The notes: generated by a model not told the origin, from the letters alone. A stretch of 64,000 bases of DNA from Warburgia ugandensis (GCA_035236585.1 CP141127.1:72707495-72771494); one strand, 5' to 3'. Positions 34,126 to 46,720 are shown, numbered from the stretch's first letter. Numbers and translations: made by a program.

Positions 34126-35300
34126 AATTAGTTCTTCTCTTCCATCATTGTCTCCACCCCAGTCCAGCACCCCCCTTCCTCTCTCCTTTCTGTACTATCT
34201 CCTCTACTTCCCCACTGCCCAGTTGGGACTGCACAACCAGGCAACCTCTAGAAGCCGTGCGACGCTCCCTCTCTCCCCTGTTCTCAGCCCGACGCAGGCC
34301 TACTCCCAACCAAATCTGTGTCTACCCCATCTTTCCATCTGCCAACCTACCCTGCTTCCTTTCACTCAAAGATAACAGGCTCCTTGGCCTAGATCAGTAT
34401 CGTCTCCCAGTCGCACCACCTCTGCCCAAGTAGGCAAGCATAGCATCGGCTTGTAAGATCCAGCTCAGCCAGCACCTATCTTCTCCTCTATCATCGGCCT
34501 GCATCTCCTTCATCATCTTCTTCTTCCTTGGCTGATATTCGTTTAAAACCAATTTTTTTTCAAGAAAATTCCAAAAATGCCCATTGGATAAAAATTGAAA
34601 TCCCATTTGCATCCTTCTTTGTCTTTTAGTCTATTTCATCTTTTGCCCTATTCATTTTTTGCTTATCTAGGTTTTATGCTATTCTCAAATAATTCCAAAA
34701 ATCAGATTTTAGTTGATTTAAGCATAACCAAATCAACGATTTAGCCTAAACCAACAAGGAAACATCAATTTCTCATATGTTCCATGTCAAAATTTCAATC
34801 AACTTTTACATATTGCTCTTAGGACATCTATGGTTTGTTTATCAATACTGATCTTCAATCTGAGAATCTAAACTCAGATATGAGCTGTTAATTCTCCAAT
34901 TTCTTATCTAGCCCAAATCTCTCAGAATTTTTAGAATCTGCCTCATCCATCTAGAGGATCATTAATCAGAAGTACCAAGAAGATGATTATGAAGGCTGAC
35001 TGTGATTTAGGAGACCATATCTGAATAATTTGAATATAAGCAATCTAGGGAAGTGAAATTTACTTAATTTTTTTAGTTAAATTTCTGTTTTCTTTGGATT
35101 AGACCTCTGTAATTTCATTGATTAAACACATATGAAGTCTGATTTCTCTTTATATTAATTTTTCATTTAATTTGAATTTTTAAATAATTAAATTTTATTA
35201 AAATCCCAAATTCTTAAAGTGCATCACTGTGGGATTGACCCGTACTTGCATTAGCCATACCACAATAGGCTATGCACTTGCAGAAAATAACAACACCTAG

Positions 35301-35810
35301 GCCATGCTAGATTATATAGACAATTTACCAAAGATTTTTAGTAAAATTTCTAAGTCCCCATGTAATCTACATGCGAAGGAGCCAATTTTTAACTTTGATG
35401 AAAACTTCAGGAGATCCATTGAAAGTTTGAAAGCCAATCTCAACTCTACACCTATCATACGATCACTCGATTAAAACGCTCCAATTGAAATTGTGTGATG
35501 CTTCTGACTATGTGATTAGTGGTGTTTTGGGGAAGCGAATTGCTAAACTTCCTCATGTCATTTCTTATGTTAGTGAGACTCTTAATGATGCTCAACTTAA
35601 CTACTCTACTAAGGAGAAAGAGTTGTTGGCTGTATCTTTTCCTTGAAAAAATTTAGGTCCTATCTCTTAGTGTCTAAAGTAATAATCTACTTGGATCAGG
35701 CTACATTAAAGTAAGTTCTTTCTAAGAAGGATGCGAAACTTAGACTTATCTAATGGATTTTATTGTTATAGGTTCCAAAAATGTCCTAGCAGATCACTTG
35801 TTTAGGTTAA
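35301..35810 (+). pseudogene. pol: Ty3/gypsy RNase H, broken
   Basis: Beyond the solo LTR the reading goes on with HARLYRQFTKDF. It then gives CDASDYVISGVLGKRIAKLP near 35495-35560, and HVISYVSETLNDAQLNYSTK followed by EKELLAVSF near 35560-35640, the conserved D and E motifs of RNase H. NVLADHLFRL near 35780-35810 marks the tether before integrase. RNase H degrades the RNA template during reverse transcription. Stops and one frameshift are present. Confidence 0.83.
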
Positions 35811-35819
35811 TAGTTGTCT

Positions 35820-37090
35820 TCTAATGAACTAATGCCAATCAAAGAAACTTTTCCTGATTAGCAACTTTTGCAAGTTTCTAAGTTACCTTGGTATGCTGAC
35901 ATTGCCAACTATCTTTTCATAGATAAACTTCTATCACATTATTCGAAACATGATACATCTTATTTTCTAACGAAGGTTAAGAACTTCATATGGGATGATC
36001 CATACTTATTCAAGTACTATCTCAATCAAATCATTAGGAGATGTTTCCCTAATAGTGAACATAATAAAATCATCTCCTTTCATCATGACCATGCTTGTGG
36101 GGCACATTTCAACACTAAAAACACTACCACAATGATTTTGTAGTGTAGATTTTACTAGCCTATAACTTTCAATGACTCTTGTGCATATTGTAAAGCATGT
36201 GACTGCTGCCAAAATTTAGGGAGTATTGAAAAAAGCGATATGATGCCTCTAAACCCAATTTTAATAGTTGAACTTTTGGATGATTAGTGCATAGATTTCA
36301 TGGGTCCTTTCCCTAACTCTTATGAAACCTTAGACACCATAGTGGATGTGGACTATGTGTGCAAATGGGTAGCGGCAATAGCATGTAAGGCAAATGACCA
36401 CAAAGTGATGGTCGAGTTTTCATGCTTTGGTACTCCACACGCTATTATTAGCAATAGAGGAAAACACTTTTGCAATAAGATATTTGAGGATTTAAAGAAG
36501 AAATATGGAGTAACCCATAGAATTGCAATGCCTTACCATCTCAAAACTAGTGAGCAAGTTGTGGTATCTAATAGGGAAATTAAGAGCATAATAGAGAAGA
36601 CAGTGAACTCTAGTAGGAAAGATTGGTCTGTTAGACTAATTGATGCACTTTGAGCTTATAGAACTACATACGAGACCCTATTGGAATGTCCTCATACAGC
36701 TTAGTTTTTGGGAAAGCTCGTCATTTGCCTATTGAACTAGCACATAAGCATAATAAGCAATGAAACAACTCGACATTGGCTATGACAAAGCCAGGTCCCA
36801 CAGGAAATTCCAACTTCAAGAGTTGAAAGAACTTAGGATAGATGCATATGATAGTGAGGTACAAGGATCTTTTCAAGATGGTTCATGATAAATCCATTTT
36901 GCCAAAACATTTGAACTAGGTCAGATGGTCCTTCTTTATAATTCTTGTTGACATCTATTCCCTCCAAAGGTAAGATCTAGATGGGCTAGCTATATGTCAT
37001 AACAAATCTATATGGGGCCATTGAGATTGAGAAGGATGGAGAACTTTCCAAAGTTAATGGCTAGTGATTGAAACCATATTTAGAAATGAG
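35820..37090 (+). pseudogene. pol: Ty3/gypsy integrase, broken
   Basis: The zinc-binding N-terminal part lies at 35868-36215 (PWYADIANYLFIDKLLSHYS, HDHACGAHFNTKNT, then CKACDCCQN). The catalytic core is in 36295-36653: CIDFMGPFPNSYETLD holds the first Asp. FGTPHAIISNRGKHFCNKIF should hold the second, but it is Asn (usual wording ISDGGSHF). The Glu is in VVSNREIKSIIEK. C-terminal text VLLYNS near 36930 and SRWAS, KVNG near 36970-37065 completes the domain. Integrase inserts the cDNA into chromosomes. The active-site change, a stop after RLIDAL (36651) and later stops make it inactive. Confidence 0.87.
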
Positions 37091-39050
37091 AAATCATGAT
37101 GAAGAGGAGGGACTCCTACAAGAAGAGCTCGTTTATTAGACCTAGATCCATAGTAGGTCATTTGTATCATGGTCTAAGTTGTAGGTTACATCTTTATTTT
37201 TCTTTTGGTGTCATTCACAGATCAATGCACCATTGCCGAGGTGTAGGTAATATCATTCTAACCCTTCTCTTCTTTACATACATTTTCATTTGTCCATGCT
37301 TTTATTTGAGAACATTGGGGACAATGTTTAATTTAAGTCTGGGGCTAGGGTATTTAAATTTTGATGTGTCCATAGTTTTCTTAGTCTTTTCTTTTGAGAA
37401 AAAAATAAAAAATACTGATAAAAACTTATGAAAAGTTCATTCATAAGGATGAGAATTCAAAATTTTTAATTATTTAGTCTATCTTTTGAACTTTGGCTTA
37501 TGAATAGATTTGGATGATATTTTTTACCATTTTATTCTTATTCTAAAGTATTCCATGAAAAGTTAAGCTTGGAATATTCATCGCACAAAATATCCATATA
37601 TGTATATAGTTTAAGTTGAAGAGAAAATATAACTTAGAGATCCTGAAGAAAATTAGTGGAGATTATTAACCCATGTGAGTTTTAGGGCCATTCTTTCATT
37701 GAGAGGATTATACATAAATTCCAAAATTTTCGTTAGTGGACAATAATTTCCTAGTTCATCTCATTATTCTTTGTTTTGATCAACTATTAGTAAAACATTT
37801 GATTGACTATACCAATTATCTCTTGAGTTTATTGTTATGTTTTAAGTCATATGAAATCTATGAAATGATAGAGGTCATCCTTGGTAAACCTAGAGCCTTT
37901 ACCCTTCCCTAAGTTATTTTCCACTAGTTAACCCTTTAACCCTTTATAATAAGCTTTTTAATTTGTGAATACATCAGCCATTACCCTATTAAACCCCTGT
38001 GATATATTCATTACCCAAGTGTTCTAGAAATATATAGAAATGGTTAAAGAAATATCATGAATAAAAAGTATGAGCCATACAATTCAAGAGATGAACATAA
38101 AAAAGTGCTAAAAAGAAGAAAAATTCAAAGAAAGGCTATATTCAAAAAGTCAAAGCGAGATAAGTGGAAAACTCAAGAAAGAGATAGCCAATGAAAAAAG
38201 AAATATTCACTTTTATGTTCAAAACAAACTTGTGAATACACCTGTAGAAGACCTTTACATATCTTCTAAGCAACCTTTGTTTATCCTTATACACATTCTT
38301 TTGATAACCTTGTCCTACGCCTACATTTCATCTTAATATAAGTCTTAACTTGATTTTAGAAGAAGTATGACTTGCATATGGTTATGAATGAGTAAGGAAT
38401 TTGGCAAAGTGCATCATTCCTAATAATTGGTAACTTTTCATGAGACCATTACAATTCTTTCTAAGTTATTGTTCTTCTATATAGAATATGTGAGAAATTT
38501 GAACTTAATGAATATTATTCTGGTTACACATTAATGTGAGTGTAACCCAACTTTGAGCGACTTCTTTTTAAGTGTTCAGTACATCCTATGAGATTTGAAT
38601 TCAAGATATACATTTGGATGATAATTTAGATTATAATTTCCATGAAGACCTATAATTGTGTATATATATATATATATATATATTGGTTATATTCACACAC
38701 TCACATTCCTATGCTTTATGAATTAATGAATATATTTAGCATGATGGTAGGATTCTGAATTGTTGATTATTTCTATTAGCATGCTCAAATAAGGATTTTA
38801 ATATAACCTGAATACAAGAAAATTCGTTTGGAAAAATGAAGGACTTTCATATTTCTGAAATTGTTTATGGGCATCATTTCTAGAAACCTTTATGAGATTA
38901 CAACTCATCCACTAATGATAACCTAAGGGTTTAAAGGCTTTTTACATACGCTAAATGAAGATGACAAAACCAGTGAAAGCGATTAGGATTTTTTTTTTTT
39001 TAGACTTCTTTTCTATTTTCTTTAGTTTTGCTCAAGGACAAGCAAAATCT
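37091..39050 (+). other. Non-coding 3' internal region of the Athila-like element
   Basis: About 2 kb separate integrase from the polypurine tract. Some Athila elements have an env-like ORF here; none is readable. Landmarks are ACATTGGGGACAATG near 37314 followed by TTTAAGTCTGGGGCTAGGG, a polypurine-like string, a (TA)n run at 38661-38683, and CTCAAGGACAAGCAAAATCT just before the real tract. These phrases are common in this part of plant Tat/Athila-type elements. Confidence 0.6.
38661..38683. repeat. (TA)n microsatellite
   Basis: A run of alternating T and A in the non-coding internal region. Confidence 0.9.
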
Positions 39051-39065
39051 AAGTTTGGGGGTATT
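39051..39065 (+). other. Polypurine tract
   Basis: AAGTTTGGGGGTATT immediately precedes the LTR start TGACATGC at 39066, where the primer for plus-strand DNA synthesis is expected. Confidence 0.7.
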
Positions 39066-42000
39066 TGACATGCATAGAAATATTACATAGTATCTTTATA
39101 ATTATCATTAATTAGGGTTAATTATACTATTTTACAAGTCTAGGCTACCTTATAAGTCACATGTGCTATAAATGAAGTCTTGGTGGCTTATAATTATCAT
39201 TGCGTGTCACTTTTAAAGTTAGAGCAGCTAGAAACCCTATGTACTCCAACTCAAATGAGGGTGAAAAGGTGACAAATTTCAAATTCAAATACATTTGCAT
39301 ACATTACACCACCTTAAGAAGCTTATGAAAGATGTTTAATTCACATACAATGGAATCATATACAATGAAAGCTAACCAGAAATAAAAGATGAGTGAGGCC
39401 CACATGAAGTCATTTTACTTATTTTCTCTCACTTACTAAACCAAAAGGAAAAGAATTAAGTAATTATTGAAAGCCATATCCATACAACATATTAAAGTGC
39501 ACTTGGTCCACATGAATCCTTATAAATATCTCTAAAGAGTCAAGGTCATTCATCCTAGGACATTCTGATCCAATGATTGAGAGAAGATGAAGTTTAAAGA
39601 AGTTTTACATGCCATAAAGGGATCCCATATATCCATGCAAAGGTAAGTATGATCTAAAGGTTAGGATTGAAGTGAAGCAAAGAAGGAAACCCTAGCCACC
39701 TTTTCCATGTTGAAAAAGACAACTCAAATTTCTTATGAAAGGAAGATCCCAACCACTCATCTTGATCCAACATTTATCTCACCATAGGGTTTCTAAAAAC
39801 ATATACACACTCAAATTGAAAATCACTGTCGCCCTTATAAGAAGCTTTCTAATTATGAAGAACCTTGGATTTCCCCACCCACTTTTTGTTTCTTTCACTT
39901 TTTTCTCACCATTTTCCTTTCTTACTCATTCCTTATCTCTCCATTCTTTTTCCATTTTCTTTTCTCCTGTTTTTCCTTCCCAATTTCCTACAACGAAAAT
40001 CATGCCCGCCCACACCACCCCCCCCTCTTTCCTATATGATTTCACTTCCTCCCTTCACCCAAGTTATCTCCTTGGTCTTCCTTTCTAATTGTTTACTTTC
40101 TTTCTTCCCTTAGACTTTCCTTTTCTTTTTCTTTTCTTTCCCATCTTATTCCCCTCCATCTCTATCCCACTTACCCTTATTTGAATTCCATGCCCTCCCA
40201 TCTATCCATTAGTTCAAAATCAAATTAAAGGAATTGATCTCCACCATTGAATCCCCTTAACCCTTATATAAGAAATCTATAAAAAGAGGTGTTTTGAATA
40301 CATTAAAGATCTTTAACTTTCCCTCATGCAAGCTCCCTTCAAACTTTCATGGTTCAAATCCTTTGGAGATAAAAGTAGGGTCTTAACATAGGCTTTGCTT
40401 ATTTAGATTGTTAACATAGTTGCACACATCTTTCATGTAACTTAGATTTTCACACATACTTCTTTTTTGTAATTTTCCCTTAGTTTTATGTGTTAGTCGC
40501 TTACTTTTCCTTGCTTAAATTTAATGTTTAGCATATTAATTCTTTTCATCATAGAATGGTTTAGATGCATACCATATCTTCCTTCTAATTAAATAAGCCT
40601 TGCATGCATATAGGTATAGGTTTCTCAATGCATTGCACCAAATTTTAGTCTATGCATCTTTTTCCATCTCTTATATATAGCTTATTTTGTAGAATAACTT
40701 ATTTGCATTCATGTTAGATTTGCTTGTTAGTTTGTTTCCATAGATTAGGTTTTACTTTGTAGACCTAAGGTGTACTATAACTTCACATTTAGTTTCTTTT
40801 ATTTCCATGTGTTAAGCACTTTCCTATTTTAGAAGTAGGGTAGTTTGTAATTTTTTATTCCATGTCTACATCTTAGATTTCCTTATGTTTTAGTTTTAGA
40901 AACTTTCTAATTCTCTTTTCATTCATCTTAGGAATATTTTAGGATTATTTTAGAACCATTTTAGAAAGTAGTTGCATGGTAGATTCTTAGATCTAGCAAT
41001 TTTCTTGCTTGGAAGTAGTGATTTTCTAATTTAGAAAACCATGTTTGACTTTCTATTTTCCCTTGCTTACATTGCATGATAGTTCATTAAGATAAAAGCA
41101 TTCTTAATTGAGAAATTCATGCATATCATTGTAGTTTCATGCATATTCGTCACCTATAGCGTATGCATCCCACTTTCCTAAAATAGAATCACATGCACAC
41201 ACCCATACATTGTTGTAAGAATGTAGGCTTCCATGCTAGAATTGTGTTCATTTTACTTTATTCCATCTTCCATTCCCACTTTCCTGTACTAACACACCCT
41301 TTTCATGTTTCCTGATCTTTCCACTTTCAATTTTCATGCTTCACACACCTACTATCTAATTTTAGGTTTCATGTATAATCACTGTTAGTTAGTTCATGTA
41401 TCATTCCTCTTTCTCTCTTTTTCTTCATCTCCTAAGGCTAGGAATTGGTGAGTCCTAAATTAAGGGCCACTGTCTTCACTTTATTTTTTTTGCTTCTATT
41501 TCATGTTAAAGGTAGGAAGCCTTTTCTATGGTTCAACAATCTTCAGAGATGAATGCCCTAAAAGTTCCTCTTTCTCTAAACTCCTTGAATTTTCCTTCTT
41601 TCTAGAGTTTCCAACTCAGTATAAATGTAGTAACCCTTTTCTTTTTCCTTTTCAATCATAATCTTCTTCTTTCTTGGACGTGATTACTTATGAAAGGTGT
41701 TAAGGCTCCTCTTTTCTTGACTTCCCTAATACTTCATTCCTAAGGACCTTTAAATGAGATTTTTTGGGTTTGTGGCATGTTGGGTTTAAGGAGATGAGAA
41801 AAACTTGGTGGTAACTTAGTGTATTTTGGGTTGAAGAGAAGTATACAAGCTCTTGTTTAGTGATACAATATGTGTGCCCTATAGCAAAATTCAAGCCCGA
41901 ATTTGAAGGACCTTTTATTTATTTGCTTTCTTTTCTTTGCTTATTTAACAATTCCTTGTAACAATCCCATTAATAAAAGATTTCTTTTCCTTTTTCTTAG

Positions 42001-42449
42001 TTACTTTTTTTAGTTAGATAATTTTTAATTAGTTGTAGGTTTAGATAGTTTCCTTAATGCTTAGCTAGTGGAAATTTTAGATAGTTTCCTTAACTTTTAG
42101 TTGTAGATTTATAAAATTTCTCATTTTGTTTTCTTGCTCTATTTAGATAGTCCTAGTTTCCTTAGTTGCTTTGTTCCCTAATTCGGTTTACTTTCTTAGT
42201 TGTTTAAGTTAAATGTTTCCTTTTTAGATGGTTGTGTCCTTTTTGGTTACTTGCTTTTCTCTTTACTTTCCTTGTCTTTAGTTTTAACTCAAAATTGGCC
42301 TTCTTTTGAAAGCTTGACGAGGTCAAAGTAAGATGAACTATATTCTATTTAACTTCATTTATCAAAGAGTCTTCATGGGATTGACTCGTATTTACTAATT
42401 CTATACTCCAATAGAGCTATGTACTTGTAGTAACAATTAATACCCATCA
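39066..42449 (+). mobile_element. 3' LTR of the plus-strand Athila-like element
   Basis: It starts TGACATGCATAG after the polypurine tract and ends ACCCATCA at 42449, 3384 bp. The end has the family signature GGGATTGACTCGTATTTAC and ATGTACTTGTAG. A related LTR lies in inverse orientation at 42529-45287. A TATA box with CTATAAAAAG is at 40277, and an alternative TATAAATA is at 39521. The U5 part (41900-42300) is made of loosely repeated TTTAGATAGTTTCCTTA phrases. Confidence 0.78.
40277..40286 (+). promoter_or_regulatory. TATA box of the 39066 LTR
   Basis: CTATAAAAAG followed by AGGTGTTTTGAAT, 1.2 kb into the LTR. The inverse LTR has the equivalent CTATAAAAG (minus strand, about 43786-43794) at a similar distance. 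A second candidate, TATAAATA at 39521-39528, cannot be excluded. Confidence 0.45.
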
Positions 42450-42528
42450 AGTATTCTTACCCTTTGCTCATTCTGGCATTTCCACAAATATGTTATGGTC
42501 ATGTGCCCATCTTCCTTTCAATTTTATA

Positions 42529-45287
42529 TGATGTTATTTTAAAGTACTACTTATGCAAGTGCACAAGTCTGTTGTAGCATAGACTTAGCAAATACAAGGT
42601 GATCCTCAGAGATTCTTTAATAAACAAAGTTTAATTTGGATTAACCTACTTTAACTTATCCAAGAGTTAAAAGAAACAATGACTTTGCTAATAAAGTAGA
42701 TAAACTATTGGAAAAAACTTAAGCATAAACATAAAACTATCTAAGAATTAAAAACAAAGAAATAAATTTCATTAATATTAACTTTATACAACGGAATTGA
42801 GTATATAGATAAAGAAATAAAGCAAACTAAATAAAGTAAAATTCTTGTTTCTGGGCTTGAACTTCCACTATAGGACTCCCTTGTCGTGCCACTCATGAAT
42901 GGTTTGTAAAATTCACTTCAACCCAATATAAACTAAATTACTACCAAACGTTCATCATTAAGTCGATTCCTTTTACTTGTTTAGGCATTGAGAGTATAAC
43001 CAAAAAGACAAGAGGGAATCAACCAACATGCCGAATCACATAAAACACTAACCACATCCATGCCAATTTTAGGAAGGAGAGACCTTACCTTCCATGAAAA
43101 GAGGTGCAAGGTGAATCTTCCTTTCCAAATGTTCCCAAACTCTAAGGAAAAATAATAAAAGGAATGGAAAAGTGAGTATATGATTCTCCTTACTAAAAAT
43201 CTAGGAAGAGAGTTAGTGTAGGAGTGTGCACAAAACAAAAATGTGAAAACAAGGATAGAAGAGAGTACTAGAGAGAGGAGACACCTAAGGGGGATGGGAG
43301 GATAGAAAGGAAGGTGCGTGTAAGACTAGGATAGTGGTGGGTTCTGGAAGTGAAAGGATGAAGGGGAGTGTCTAGGCCAATGAATGATGGGGCTGTTGAA
43401 GAAAGGTAGGAATGGAAGAACTGCCTGGAAATAAGAATGAATCATCCCACTTAAAGACGAAGGGATGAATGAGAGAAAGGAATATGGGGTACTTTCCACC
43501 ATGGGTAGGAGGACTAATAGAAAGGTGCTTCTTATGAGGGATGCACCGTGGTTGCCACTACTAATGCGAGTACCCCACTACCTCTGTCACCTATCTTCAT
43601 ATACTTCTCTTCACCAAGAATGAACGATTGGGAATGGTTAAGACTCTAACCTTGACTCTTAAGTATGTAGACATGTAGCTTCAAAGGGATGAAGGTCAGA
43701 GTGATATCTCTCCCTCTATTTCCCTAAGATGCTTGCTGTTGGTTCTAGGGAAAGCAAGAGATTATTCTTTCTTCTCTTCACCTTCTTTTATAGAGAAAGC
43801 CCTAAGAAATGGATGGTTGAGATCATGTGGTATCTAGGGAGATGAAGAGGATAATGGAATAAGATATGGTTAATATAATAAGGATATTAGGAGGGGAAGG
43901 CATGGAATAGGATTGAAATTGAGTTGATTTTGAGGAGAAGTGAACTAGAACGAGATTTGGTGTCAGATTTCAATGAGGGTTGAAAAGCAAGAAAAAGATA
44001 GGATAGAAACAAAGAGATGAGATGGGAGAAAGATTAGTGGAGATACGAGGAATGGAAAGAGATAAGGAAGGATGAAAAGGGAGGGGGTGTATGTGTTTTG
44101 CTTGGAAGTGAAGTTGAAAAGATAGGAATGGGAGGAGATTATATGGGGATATGCGTAGATTGGAAGTTTCCTTTCTTTCTTCTTATCTCATGTTGAATCC
44201 ATTGTATGAGGTGCTGGCTAGGGTTGATCTTTGGATGCTCTTTATTTCTTGTTCATTAGATCATGTTTCACCCTAGATTGAATGGGTAAGATTTTCTAGA
44301 AGTTTCCTTATTTAAAAGAACATGCTTTGTATCTCTTTTTTTCTGACCCACTGGATTAAGTATACACTGAAGTGAATGACTTGGCTTCTATTGAGTTTTT
44401 CTTACTTAGATCTCTTTCTCTCCTTGATCCTCTCCAAGCCCACCATTTTTATCTCCAACCAATGGGTTTCAAGAGGTGTAGCACATTTTTTCAAGAGGTG
44501 GAACTCAACTTCTTAAAATAAATGTGGGCAGCCCACCAATGGTATTCAATTTGGTCTTCTTTGCAGTCTTGATTCTCATTGGTTTCTCTTGTATAAGTAA
44601 GTTCTCATTGGTTCTTTAGGATAGCCATAACCAAGGGTAGGGCTTGGCCTTTGAATGCTTCAGAAGTCTACATGAATGTTGGTCATAGATTTCTCATAAA
44701 TTGTCTCTGTCCTCCCATCTTATCTTCCTCCTTTTTCTCATGTAAATATGCAAAATGGAGTGTGTGACTCACCACTTTGCATGGAAAAATTGTGTGACTC
44801 TTTAGGTGGTCCCCTCTTGAAGTGTAATGAGAGAAAAAGTGAATGGAACATGCTTCATGTGAACCCTAGTCTCTAACTTATTTTGTCTCAGAAAATTATT
44901 ATATACCTATTCATCCATTGTATATGAATCTAGCTTCTCTTAGAAGTTTTTCAAGTTGGTGGAATGCTTGCATGCATGGGAAGACTACACCCTTACTTTT
45001 GATAAAGGAACTCTCATTAGTACAGATAAGGTTGGGTGTTTTGCATGGTGTTTCTGACAATGCTAAAATGTGATAACGACACTTGTATTGCATTTTGAAC
45101 TCTCCATGACATTGCTTGGATAGTGGTCTTGCTGTCTTTTAGGATTACAAGTGCCTGTATTTTTCTTAGTTATACTCTATGCCTGTAAAATGTCAAATAA
45201 ACCCTCATTAGTGATAATTAAGTTATTTCTCAGATTAAAAACTCCTAAATATAGGGATAATTAAATGTCATATTTCTAAGTACTTTA
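42529..45287 (-). mobile_element. Inverted LTR related to the LTR at 39066
   Basis: On the minus strand the start near 45287 carries TAGAAATATGACAT, AATTATCACTAATGAGGGTT and ATTTTACAGGCATAGAG. These align with 39076-39160. The end carries GGATCACCTTGTATTTGC, GTGCACTTGCATAAG and AACATCA. At about 2.76 kb it is shorter than the plus-strand relative. No primer site or internal domain adjoins it, so it is a solo LTR or a truncated element. No target duplication is visible. Confidence 0.65.
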
Positions 45288-45662
45288 GTGTTCCTTGTGG
45301 TTAGCTTCTCAATCTCCTCCTCTCTGTTTCTCCACTAGCATAGATCCCCCATTCCCACAAACCTTACAACGCTCAAAGCTCAACTTAGCAATAAATCCAA
45401 TATAAACAAATAGAGAGAAAAATAAGAAGTTGTCCCAAAGCTATGAAAGATAGGTGGAGGAAAGGAGGAAAAGGGCTTAGAAAAGGTGGGTGAATAGGTT
45501 TTGATGGAATATGTTTAGTGGTTGAATGGTATTTTTGTCTTTTCAATGCCTTAACTTGTTCTTTTTCTCTAATTCGTATGGTGTTTTGAATTAGATCTAA
45601 ATACAAGAAAGTTTGGGTTTTGATTTTGTGGGGTTATGGCTTTCTTGACTTTGATAAGTTTG
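45288..45662. other. Unassigned 375 bp between elements
   Basis: I recognise no element or gene here. Short open frames exist but have no family resemblance. It may be the original insertion target or part of the older element below. Confidence 0.3.
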
Positions 45663-45979
45663 TGTTTTGGTCAAATCTCCCACAATTTGTAGACCTAATG
45701 GTCAGCATTGCAGATTTATAATCGAACAAGTGTACACAGATAAAGAGAGAGGCAAGGATATACATGGTTAAGCTATCATGCCTACATTCATGGGAGAGGA
45801 AGAAGTGCACTATCTGATGATATTACATAGTGAGGAGGAGGAGGCTCAAAGCTTCCCTCAACTTTACTCTGCGTCTCTACATCTCTCACTCTAACTCACC
45901 CTTACAAACCCTAACATCTCATATTTATAAGGATTTCTTTCTCACATGGGTATGGACCACATGTGAGCCCACCCCAACA
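45663..45979 (-). mobile_element. 3' LTR of a minus-strand copia-like element
   Basis: The left end TGTTTTGGTCAAATCTCCCA matches the left end of 50021-50292 (TGTTGTGGTTAGATCTCCCA). Similarity continues through GGCAAGGATATAC, TTACATAGTGAGGAGG, CTCCCTCAACT and TGACATCTCATATTTATAA. On the minus strand the LTR starts TGTTGGGGTGGG right after a polypurine tract. 317 bp. Confidence 0.82.
45921..45931 (-). promoter_or_regulatory. TATA box of the copia-like LTRs
   Basis: The minus strand reads TTATAAATATGAG, about 50 bp into the LTR; the other LTR has the same box at 50231-50241. This is a usual place for the short U3 of copia LTRs. Confidence 0.55.
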
Positions 45980-45991
45980 ATCTCCCCCTTC
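45980..45991 (-). other. Polypurine tract of the copia-like element
   Basis: The minus strand reads GAAGGGGGAGAT directly before the LTR start TGTTGGGG, the usual PPT wording of copia elements. Confidence 0.75.
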
Positions 45992-46254
45992 ATGCCCATC
46001 GGTGGAGAATGTACTAAATTCTTCAATAGAATGGTTTAGATCCCACAACATACAAGAATAACTGTGATCCAACTCCCCCTCCAATAATGATTTACACTTT
46101 CTAGTGGCTCCATCAACCATCTGCACATATCTATGGCTTCTTATAAAAGGGTTGCCGCTCCCCCCACTCAACACCCTATATCGAGTCAAAGTACTATAGT
46201 TCACCATGCATACCATGAGCACCTAGAAGCATGCCACCCTCACATGACCCCCTT

Positions 46255-46720
46255 ATTAGTTTCTCACAAGGTCACTGAGTGCACTCACCACTGGTTTTCC
46301 AAGTCAGCTTGCCACTGGTCACCTCACCAAGTCATTTCGTTAATGGTCACTAGTCATCATGCTATTAGTCACTAGGTCAACTCACCAATGGTCACCAAGT
46401 CATCTTGGTAATGGTCACTAAGTCATCTTGCCAATGGCCACCAAGTCCACTCACCAACATCTCATCAATAGTCACTAAGTCATCTCGCCAGTTGCTAACC
46501 AGGTCCACTCGCTACTATTCTTAAGTCCATTTGCTGTAGTTCCCAAGCCCACCCACTAATGTTCTTGAGCCATCCACTCGCATTAATTACCAAGTCATCC
46601 ACTTGCAATAGCCACTGAGTCATCCACCCACAATAGTTACTAAATCCTCTCATAGTTATCAATTAGTCCAGTCCCAACTATCATTGAGTCCTCTCCTAAT
46701 TGCACCAAGTCCACTCCCCC
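46255..46720. repeat. Degenerate minisatellite, units of about 23-34 bp
   Basis: Units are variants of CACTAAGTCATCTTGCCAATGG and CACCAAGTCCACTCACCAAT, about fifteen in a row. They lie inside the copia-like element, next to its PPT-proximal end. The spacing is not a multiple of three, so it is not a coding repeat. Confidence 0.8.

Larger units (their letters stand above)
33021..35295 (+). mobile_element. Solo LTR of family A, copy 2
   Basis: The sequence starts TGTTATGTGTTTAATTTTGG and ends AACAACA, 2275 bp, flanked by the perfect 5 bp duplication CCTAG (33016-33020 and 35296-35300). It matches the minus-strand LTR at 2452-4501 and the solo LTR at 53997. The pol frame reads through when the LTR and one CCTAG are ignored (WPFLG-HARLYRQFTKDF). 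No host gene is involved; the open frames at 33571-34433 are CT-rich chance frames. Confidence 0.9.
5195..42449 (+). mobile_element. Second Athila-like Ty3/gypsy element, split by nested insertions
   Basis: Gag (5258), protease (7063-7606), RT (32021-33020), RNase H (35301-35810), integrase (35820-37090), a polypurine tract (39051-39065) and an LTR (39066-42449) follow in the canonical order on the plus strand. Homology stops inside the gag-pol linker at about 7606 and resumes at about 32021, on either side of a CACTA transposon. A solo LTR (33021-35295) splits RT from RNase H. Without the inserts the internal region is only about 7.2 kb, partly because of deletions such as the RT core. The 5' LTR (4502-5194) and the 3' LTR are not clearly the same family, so this may be a composite. 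Confidence 0.75.

Noticed and set aside
33571..34433. Plus-strand open frames of 186, 121 and fewer codons
   Set aside because: CT-rich leader of a solo LTR; composition explains the frames and the related LTR copies do not keep them.
39735..40113. Plus-strand open frames of 117 and 82 codons
   Set aside because: Phe/Ser/Pro-rich translation of a CT-rich LTR segment; no domain, no conserved start.
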